NCBI GenBank assembly: GCA_009699565.1
Contig: WLNX01000112.1
Coordinates: 1-5,822, forward strand
Direction of reading: 5' to 3'
From: Actinomycetota bacterium
GTDB taxonomy: Bacteria > Actinomycetota > Thermoleophilia > Solirubrobacterales > Solirubrobacteraceae
DNA length: 5,822 nucleotides
Shown piece by piece: positions 1 to 4,337 of the stretch; positions within the stretch are counted from its first letter, which is position 1; every line of letters begins with the position of its first letter. The notes under the pieces were generated by a model. The model searched no databases, was not told the origin of the DNA, and worked only from the letters and a program-made list of their open reading frames with translations. The translations under genes were made by a program, and so were the position numbers.

Positions 1-357
1 CACGGCGGGATGGCGGCGCTTGACGCTGCCCACACGGCGCTGGCCTTCGGTTGCCCGGTGGCGGTTGCGCCGAGGATGTCGCAGGGCGACCTGCGAGGCC
101 GCCATCAAGGTTGTTCGCACCACACCCAGACTGTCCTCGAGCTGCTGCTGAAGCCCGTCGCTGTGGCAGCGCCGCGCGGAGCGGCCAACTTGATCGAGCC
201 CGGCTGCGGCCATCGCGTTGTCGAGATCGACACGGATCTCGACGGATACCGCGAATCCGGTCTTCCCTCAAGCACGATGGGCCGCTCGATCGACGAGGAC
301 CCGGTCTTCTTCGGCGCAGCGCTTGCAGGCGGCCTGCTGCTTGCAGATCTCGCCTGA
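1..357 (+). CDS. DUF3866-like protein of unknown function, C-terminal part (5' end outside window)
   Basis: The reading frame is open from base 1 (first codons His-Gly-Gly-Met) to TGA at 355-357, giving the last 118 residues of a longer protein. An ATG at 10 exists, but the conserved-looking sequence starts before it, so it is probably internal. Third codon positions are mostly G or C, as in the genes downstream, while other frames here are Arg/Pro/Ser-rich. From memory, three blocks match the C-terminal part of DUF3866: HGGMAALDAAHTAL, the His-rich stretch PRMSQGDLRGRHQGCSHHTQ, and near the end STMGRSIDEDPVFFGAALAG. The family has no established function that I know of, and in actinobacteria I recall it near xerD and Nudix genes, consistent with xerD 69 bases downstream. 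The repeated His residues suggest a metal or phosphate site, but that is inference. I see no signal peptide or membrane segment in this part. The family call is good but not certain. Confidence 0.75.
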   Translation, partial: HGGMAALDAAHTALAFGCPVAVAPRMSQGDLRGRHQGCSHHTQTVLELLLKPVAVAAPRGAANLIEPGCGHRVVEIDTDLDGYRESGLPSSTMGRSIDEDPVFFGAALAGGLLLADLA

Positions 358-391
358 GCGAAGGCGGCGGCGCACCGCGCCTTGCAGCGGT

Positions 392-426
392 AAGGAAGGC
401 ACGCGCCGGCGGCGAACCCGGCCTTA
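392..426 (+). promoter_or_regulatory. possible hairpin-bridged ribosome binding site of xerD
   Basis: No Shine-Dalgarno sequence lies at normal distance from the xerD ATG at 427. The purine run AAGGAAGG at 392-399 is too far upstream on the linear RNA (27 bases between). A five-base-pair all-GC hairpin can form between: GCCGG (405-409) with CCGGC (418-422), loop of eight. Folding it would remove 18 bases and leave about nine between the purine run and the ATG. A similar arrangement is known for phage T4 gene 38. This is a structural reading by eye only; xerD could instead be translated by coupling or from a transcript start close to the ATG. Confidence 0.25.
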
Positions 427-1371
427 ATGGCAATAACGTCGCCCCCAGCCCAGAGGACCTTTCAGCACTACGTGCTCGACTTTCTGGCCTATCTCGAGTT
501 GGAGCGCGGGCTCTCCCGCAACACGCTGGGCGCTTATCGCACGGACCTGTTCCAGTTCGGGGAGCATCTCGAGGAGCTCGACTGTCCGGTAACGGCCGCA
601 ACCCATTCGGAACTCGCCGCCTTCCTCGACAGGCTGGCTCGGGGCGATGGGTCTCGCGCCCCCGTTGCCGCCGCGACTCTGCAACGAAAGTCTGCCTGTC
701 TGCGATCGTTCTACAGGCACCTGCGCCGCGAGGAGATCATCTCCCACGATCCGACCGCCGATCTTCGGGCGCCGCGCAAGAGCCGTCAGCTTCCCAAGGT
801 CTTGACGCGCGATCAGGTCGGCCTTCTGCTCTCAGCGCCGGCCGGCAGTGGCGCGGCAGCGCAGCGCGACAGGGCGCTGCTCGAGCTGATGTATGCCTGC
901 GGGCTGCGCGCTTCCGAGGCAACCGGGCTGTTGGTTGGGGATGTCGACCTTGAGGAAGGGGTAATGCGGGCGCGAGGCAAAGGCTCGAAGGAACGTCTGA
1001 TCCCGGTTGGGAGCGCCGCGGTGGCCGCGCTCGGCCGGTACCTCGCCGACGCGCGCCCGCGGCTGGTCGGCATCCGCGACGAAGAGCATCTGTTCGTCAA
1101 CCAGAGAGGCGGCGCTTTGACCCGTCAGGGCCTTTACAAGATCGTCCAGGGTCACGCCCGAGATGCCGGTCTTGCCGGGCTGATGAGTCCACACACCCTC
1201 CGTCACAGCTTCGCTACCCATCTCCTCGCCGGCGGCTGCGACCTGCGCGCACTCCAGGAGATGCTGGGGCACGCCGACATCGCAACGACGCAGATCTACA
1301 CGCACCTTTCGGCCGATCGGTTGAAGGACCAGTACTTCGGGGCTCACCCGCGCGCCACCATCAGCGGCTGA
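427..1371 (+). CDS. xerD: site-specific tyrosine recombinase XerD
   Basis: This 314-residue protein is close to the usual 295-320 residue length of Xer recombinases, which cut and rejoin DNA at the dif site near the replication terminus to resolve chromosome dimers, usually under FtsK control. Residues about 11-105 form the SAM-like core-binding domain (ERGLSRNTLGAYRTDL at 26-41). Residues about 125-300 form the catalytic domain. The active-site set is complete: Arg161 (GLRASEA), Lys185 (RGKGSKER), His256 and Arg259 (HTLRHSF), His282 (LGHADI) and nucleophile Tyr291 (QIYTH). The C-terminal YTHLSADRLK followed by HPRA resembles XerD rather than XerC. ATG 427 is the earliest possible start, because TAA at 391-393 is the last in-frame stop upstream and no start codon lies between. 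The Shine-Dalgarno is poor. The gene sits 69 bases after the DUF3866 gene and 30 before mutM. No dif site is visible, and integrase features of mobile elements are absent, so a housekeeping role is favoured. Confidence 0.93.
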   Translation: MAITSPPAQRTFQHYVLDFLAYLELERGLSRNTLGAYRTDLFQFGEHLEELDCPVTAATHSELAAFLDRLARGDGSRAPVAAATLQRKSACLRSFYRHLRREEIISHDPTADLRAPRKSRQLPKVLTRDQVGLLLSAPAGSGAAAQRDRALLELMYACGLRASEATGLLVGDVDLEEGVMRARGKGSKERLIPVGSAAVAALGRYLADARPRLVGIRDEEHLFVNQRGGALTRQGLYKIVQGHARDAGLAGLMSPHTLRHSFATHLLAGGCDLRALQEMLGHADIATTQIYTHLSADRLKDQYFGAHPRATISG

Positions 1372-1387
1372 CGACGGGCGGCGCGCC

Positions 1388-1393
1388 TATCCT
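1388..1393 (+). promoter_or_regulatory. possible -10 box for mutM (TATCCT), leaderless arrangement
   Basis: In the 30-base gap between xerD and mutM, TATCCT fits the actinobacterial -10 pattern TANNNT and ends eight bases before the mutM ATG. That would put the transcript start at or near the A of the start codon. There is no purine-rich ribosome binding site in the gap, which agrees with a leaderless message. No good -35 hexamer stands at 16-18 bases; the nearest is CTGACG at 1368-1373, only 14 bases away. Chance occurrence is possible. Confidence 0.25.
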
Positions 1394-1401
1394 CGCCTGT
1401 A

Positions 1402-2283
1402 ATGCCTGAGCTGCCGGAAGTCGAAACGATCCGCCGCCAGCTTGCCCCTGAGCTCCGCGGCAAGCGGATCGAAAATCTGTTCGTGCTCGATCCCAAGTGG
1501 GGCAGCCCTGTTGGCGCCGCAGAGCTTCGCTCGGTGATCGAGGGACGGACCATCGGAGATGTGGGGCGGCGCGGCAAGTACTTGATCTTTGATCTGGGCG
1601 ACGAGCTGTCGCTGATCTGCCATCTGAGGATGACCGGCAACTTTCTCTACGACGCAGACCCTGAGGTCCAATACCAAAGGGCTGTCTTCGAACTCGAGGG
1701 CGGTCACGCTCTGCGCTTCACCGATCCACGTCGATTCGGGACGGCGGAAGTGATCGCCGGCGAGCCTGCACTGGACCGCTACTTCGCAGGCCGCCTCGGC
1801 ATCGAACCGTTCTCCGGCGAGCTGGACGGGACGGCGCTGCGAGGCCTGGCGGCCGGTCGGAGAACACCCATCAAGGCGTTCCTGCTGGATCAACGCCAGA
1901 TCGCCGGGATCGGCAACATCTATGCCGACGAAGCGCTCTTCCGTGCCTCGATTCATCCGATGCGAGAGGCCGGGCGCCTGACCAAAGCCCAGTACGACCT
2001 TCTCGCGGTGACGATCGTGGAGGCGCTTCAAGCCGGGTTGGACGCAGGCGGGGCCACGATCGACGACTTCCGGCACTCCGACGGCCTCTACGGCGGCTTT
2101 CAGAACGAGTTCCTGGTCCACCGAAGGGCAGGCGAACCTTGCCCTCGATGCGGCACCGAGATTCGTAAGACGGTCGTTGCGGGACGGGGTACCTACACCT
2201 GCGACGCTTGCCAGAAGCGCCCGCGCGGGACTAAGCCTCGTTCAGCAGTTCGGCGAGCTTCCCGCTCTGGTCAGCGGCCATGA
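1402..2283 (+). CDS. mutM: formamidopyrimidine-DNA glycosylase (MutM/Fpg)
   Basis: This 293-residue protein is slightly longer than the usual 270-285. It excises 8-oxoguanine and formamidopyrimidines from oxidised DNA and nicks the abasic site, in base excision repair. The N terminus MPELPEVET is diagnostic: after Met removal the Pro is the Schiff-base nucleophile and the Glu at residue 3 the general acid. Lys59 (GRRGKY) is the conserved DNA-contacting lysine, and LRMTG (75-79) and DPRRFG (108-113) are family motifs. The helix-two-turn-helix region (about 160-185, QIAGIGNIYADEALF) leads to a C-terminal zinc finger with Cys247, Cys250, Cys267 and Cys270 and the conserved Arg262 of GRGTYTC. All key residues are present, so it should be active. 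After the zinc finger, residues 272-293 form an unusual tail rich in Arg and Lys; most of it is encoded opposite the 3' end of the glutaredoxin gene. No Shine-Dalgarno precedes the ATG, but the MPELPE start fixes it. Confidence 0.96.
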   Translation: MPELPEVETIRRQLAPELRGKRIENLFVLDPKWGSPVGAAELRSVIEGRTIGDVGRRGKYLIFDLGDELSLICHLRMTGNFLYDADPEVQYQRAVFELEGGHALRFTDPRRFGTAEVIAGEPALDRYFAGRLGIEPFSGELDGTALRGLAAGRRTPIKAFLLDQRQIAGIGNIYADEALFRASIHPMREAGRLTKAQYDLLAVTIVEALQAGLDAGGATIDDFRHSDGLYGGFQNEFLVHRRAGEPCPRCGTEIRKTVVAGRGTYTCDACQKRPRGTKPRSAVRRASRSGQRP

Positions 2284-2488
2284 GCTCTTGGAACCCGCCG
2301 ACAAGGTCATCGTCGATGAAGATCTGGGGAAAGGTCATCATCCCGGTCTTCTCAAGCAGCGCCGCGCGCCCGTCGGCGTCCATGCCCAGGTTGATTTCCT
2401 CGAAAGCGATTTCGCGCGCATTCAGCAGCGCCTTTGCCTGGCTGCAGAACGGGCAGGGGGTTGACGAGTACATCACGACGTTGGCCAT
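2231..2488 (-). CDS. glutaredoxin (Grx), class I dithiol type
   Basis: This 85-residue cytoplasmic protein, start at 2488 and stop TAG at 2231-2233, is the size of a single thioredoxin-fold glutaredoxin. Such proteins reduce disulfides or glutathione/mycothiol mixed disulfides and supply electrons to enzymes such as ribonucleotide reductase. It opens with the beta strand NVVMYSS followed by the dithiol active site Cys12-Pro-Phe-Cys15. The cis-proline motif TFPQIFID follows at 52-59 (Pro54), then the GGF motif at 64-66. The frame is open further upstream, but the extension lies antisense to recO and lacks glutaredoxin-like sequence, so Met at 2488 is the right start. It is the only minus-strand gene found, converging on mutM with a 53-base overlap and diverging from recO by 36 bases. 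In actinobacteria without glutathione the partner thiol may be mycothiol (a mycoredoxin-like role), but the active site here does not settle this. Confidence 0.92.
   Translation of the reverse strand: MANVVMYSSTPCPFCSQAKALLNAREIAFEEINLGMDADGRAALLEKTGMMTFPQIFIDDDLVGGFQELMAADQSGKLAELLNEA
2255..2287. other. composite inverted repeat across the mutM stop codon and grx 3' end
   Basis: Two nested inverted repeats are seen: an inner CCGCT (2262-2266) with AGCGG (2273-2277) around a six-base loop, and an outer GAGCT (2255-2259) with AGCTC (2283-2287). They enclose the mutM stop codon (2281-2283) and lie in the coding 3' part of grx. No T-run follows on either strand, so it is not a standard intrinsic terminator. 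It could reduce read-through between the convergent genes, or be incidental to GC-rich coding sequence. Confidence 0.25.
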
Positions 2489-2495
2489 GCCGATA

Positions 2496-2524
2496 AAGGT
2501 AGCGAAGATCGGAGAGGGTGTCTG
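2496..2524 (-). promoter_or_regulatory. putative promoter of the glutaredoxin gene
   Basis: Read on the minus strand, CAGACA (complement of 2519-2524; four of six matches to TTGACA) is followed after exactly 17 bases by TACCTT (complement of 2496-2501), which fits TANNNT. The -10 box ends seven bases before the grx ATG at 2488, so the transcript would begin at or very near the start codon. No ribosome binding site is present in those bases, in keeping with a leaderless message. The -35 element directly abuts the recO start codon on the other strand. Confidence 0.35.
2511..2518 (+). promoter_or_regulatory. Shine-Dalgarno sequence of recO
   Basis: GGAGAGGG ends six bases before the ATG at 2525 and is a good complement to the 3' end of 16S rRNA. 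It supports that ATG as the recO start. It lies inside the putative divergent grx promoter, between the -35 and -10 boxes. Confidence 0.7.
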
Positions 2525-3241
2525 ATGGCCGGTCCGGTCAAGACGGAGGCGGTGGTCCTTCGGTCCATGCGCTACGGCGAAGCGGATCGCATCCTTCACG
2601 TTTACACGCCAATGCGCGGCAAACTCAGCGCGATCGCGAAAGGGGTCCGCAGGTCGCGCAGCCGCTTCGGCGGTCGACTCGAGCCGTTCTTCCGTCTCAA
2701 TCTGGAGTTGCACGAGGGTCGCAGCGATCTGATGACGGTGACGGGTGCCGAGACAGTCAGCGCATTTGCAGAGCTGCGAAGCGACGAACGCGCGCTCACC
2801 AGCGCCGCCAAGGCGTGCGACTCGCTTGGCCGCGTCTTCGACTCCGGCGAACCGCACCCCGAGGTCTTCAATCTCCTTTGCAGCGCACTCGGGCTACTGG
2901 ACGAACACCCTGAACTTGGCGGAGACGAGTTCCTCGTTGCGTTCCGCTTGAAGCTTCTGCTTGCTGCCGGCTTTGCGCCGCAGCTGGCGGCCTGCGCGAG
3001 CTGCGGTGAGGGTGATGGACTCGTAGGCTTCTCACCGGCCGCCGGAGGCGTCGTCTGCACCTCATGCGAGGCAGGGTCGTTCGAGCTCGACGATCAGACC
3101 CACCGCTTCATGACGGCTGCCCTCGGCAGCCCGCTGTCCGCGACGCCGCGGGCCGATGCTCGCGTCATCGGTCTGGCCGACCGCGCAGTTACGGAGACCG
3201 CCGCACACCACGGTCAGGTACGCCTCAAAGCGATCTCCTAA
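2525..3241 (+). CDS. recO: DNA repair protein RecO
   Basis: This 238-residue protein matches the usual RecO length (about 230-260). RecO anneals single strands and, with RecR (and RecF), loads RecA onto SSB-coated gaps in recombinational repair. The N-terminal OB fold (about 1-80) carries typical family sequence: KTEAVVLRSMRYGEADRILH, then GKLSAIAKGVRRSRSRFGGRLEPF, with many basic residues suited to DNA binding. The middle is helical. A zinc finger of the kind found in many bacterial RecO proteins is intact: Cys157 and Cys160 (CASC), Cys178 and Cys181 (CTSC). A strong ribosome binding site supports the ATG. It diverges from grx and is followed after 36 bases by dgt in the same direction, so recO, dgt and dnaG probably form one transcription unit. 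Its promoter must lie in the short gap or inside grx, and I could not identify a clear one. Confidence 0.93.
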   Translation: MAGPVKTEAVVLRSMRYGEADRILHVYTPMRGKLSAIAKGVRRSRSRFGGRLEPFFRLNLELHEGRSDLMTVTGAETVSAFAELRSDERALTSAAKACDSLGRVFDSGEPHPEVFNLLCSALGLLDEHPELGGDEFLVAFRLKLLLAAGFAPQLAACASCGEGDGLVGFSPAAGGVVCTSCEAGSFELDDQTHRFMTAALGSPLSATPRADARVIGLADRAVTETAAHHGQVRLKAIS

Positions 3242-3263
3242 CGACTCTCCGCCACATTCTTTC

Positions 3264-3269
3264 GGAGGA
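3264..3269 (+). promoter_or_regulatory. Shine-Dalgarno sequence of dgt
   Basis: GGAGGA in the 36-base recO-dgt gap ends eight bases before the ATG at 3278. An out-of-frame ATG at 3270-3272 directly touches the motif and is too close to be used, so the motif selects 3278. A second in-frame ATG at 3287 is a less well spaced alternative. Confidence 0.75.
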
Positions 3270-3277
3270 ATGCGAGA

Positions 3278-4327
3278 ATGGTCGAGATGGATCCCCATTC
3301 CAACCCCGGCCCTGTCGCCTCCGAGTTCGCCGAACGTCAGCAGGCGCTTGAAGAGCAGCTCCTCTCGCCGCTGGCAGCGCGCTCCTGGCCCGCGCGGAGG
3401 GCAGTCGACGAGGTGGATTGCGGCTTGCGGTCGCCTCTCCAACGTGACCGCGACCGGATTGTTCACTGCAAGGCTTTTCGGCGGTTGAAGCACAAGACGC
3501 AGGTATTCGTCTCACCTGAAGGTGACCACTACCGCACGAGGCTGACCCACACGATCGAGGTCACTCAGATCGCGCGCACCGTGGCTCGCGCACTCCGACT
3601 CAACGAAGACCTGACCGAGGCAATCGGGCTTGGTCACGACCTCGGCCACCCGCCATTCGGTCACATCGGCGAAGCGATCCTCGACAAGTGCCTCGCCGAA
3701 CGCTTCGACGGCGGCTTCCGCCACTACGAGCAGTCGCTGCGGGTCGTTGACATCCTCGAGCGGGACGGCGCCGGTCTCAACCTCACCGAAGACGTGCGCG
3801 ACGGGATTGCCTGCCATTCCGGACGGGCACCGGCTCCGAGCACGCTCGAAGGGGCGATCGTCCGTCTCGTTGACAGGATCGCCTACATCAACCACGACAT
3901 CGACGACGCAACCCGCGCAGGGGTGGTCTCCGAGTCCGATCTTCCGTCCGGCCCGATCGCAGCCTTGGGGCAAAGCGGGTCGGCGCGCATCGACTTCCTC
4001 GTTCACGACCTCGTGGAGCATTCGAATCAGGCCGGTGAGATTGTTCAGGGCGCGGAAGCGGGCGCCGCGATGGACGAGCTGCGCACCTGGATGTTCGACA
4101 ACGTCTACTTGGGCGAGCGGGCACGGGCCGAGCACAATCGGATCGAGCGCGTAATCACAACGCTCTTCAACCATTACGCGAATGATCCCGAGCGTATGCC
4201 GGACGGTGGAGGGGCGCCGGGGGCCGACGCGGATCGCCGCGTGACCGACTATCTCTCCGGGATGACCGACCGCTATTGCATAAGGGTTTTCGAAGAGCTG
4301 ACCGTGCCGGAATCGTTCGCGGCGTAG
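3278..4327 (+). CDS. dgt: deoxyguanosinetriphosphate triphosphohydrolase (dGTPase-like, HD domain)
   Basis: This 349-residue HD-superfamily enzyme hydrolyses dGTP, and in many homologues other dNTPs, to the deoxynucleoside and triphosphate, so adjusting DNA precursor pools. The family signature begins at QRDRDRIVHCKAFRRL (55-70) and KTQVF (73-77). The metal-binding HD residues are His91 (RLTHTIEV), His120 and Asp121 (GHDLGH), and Asp207 (YINHDIDDA). HPPFGH at 124-129 is the conserved active-site loop. The length fits the shorter dGTPase-like (type 2) subfamily common in actinobacteria, whose members often act on several dNTPs and may form allosteric hexamers; which substrate this one prefers cannot be read from sequence. 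The first 45 or so residues are less conserved. A good ribosome binding site supports the start. It follows recO by 36 bases and precedes dnaG by 10, an arrangement (dgt next to dnaG) also known in mycobacteria, linking dNTP control with replication. Confidence 0.93.
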   Translation: MVEMDPHSNPGPVASEFAERQQALEEQLLSPLAARSWPARRAVDEVDCGLRSPLQRDRDRIVHCKAFRRLKHKTQVFVSPEGDHYRTRLTHTIEVTQIARTVARALRLNEDLTEAIGLGHDLGHPPFGHIGEAILDKCLAERFDGGFRHYEQSLRVVDILERDGAGLNLTEDVRDGIACHSGRAPAPSTLEGAIVRLVDRIAYINHDIDDATRAGVVSESDLPSGPIAALGQSGSARIDFLVHDLVEHSNQAGEIVQGAEAGAAMDELRTWMFDNVYLGERARAEHNRIERVITTLFNHYANDPERMPDGGGAPGADADRRVTDYLSGMTDRYCIRVFEELTVPESFAA

Positions 4328-4337
4328 GCTGCTCCAA

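Noticed and set aside
369..381. Small hairpin GGCGC-ACC-GCGCC after the DUF3866 stop as a terminator
   Set aside because: Five base pairs with a three-base loop and no T-run after it; xerD follows on the same strand, so termination is not needed here.
1..426. Minus-strand gene or structured RNA upstream of xerD
   Set aside because: One minus frame is fully open, but it is Arg/Pro-rich with no motif; I found no RNase P, tmRNA or SRP RNA signature. The + frame with DUF3866 motifs explains the region.
51..953. Open frame of 300 codons on + strand across the DUF3866 end and the first half of xerD
   Set aside because: Composition is dominated by Arg, Ser, Pro and Ala with no recognisable motif, and it overlaps two frames with real family sequence. 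It is a GC-rich shadow frame.
427..1371. xerD as the integrase of a mobile element, with a nearby dif or att site
   Set aside because: No att-like direct repeats, tRNA, excisionase or cargo genes are present, and no dif-like palindrome was seen; the sequence and context fit chromosomal XerD.
1387..2121. 244-codon open frame antisense to mutM
   Set aside because: Explained by GC-rich codon structure of mutM on the other strand; no motif, no ribosome binding site. A second antisense frame of the same length in dnaG (4428-5162) is rejected for the same reason, and the equal length is coincidence.
2461..2466. TTGACG as a -35 box for recO
   Set aside because: It is within grx coding sequence and there is no TANNNT or TATAAT-like box 16-18 bases downstream.
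2489..2857. Long N-terminal extension of the glutaredoxin frame
   Set aside because: The extension lies antisense to recO and has no glutaredoxin or signal-peptide character; the Met at 2488 starts directly at the first beta strand of the fold.
3512..4174. 220-codon open frame antisense to dgt
   Set aside because: Mirror of a well-supported dgt coding frame, with no domain or translation signal of its own.
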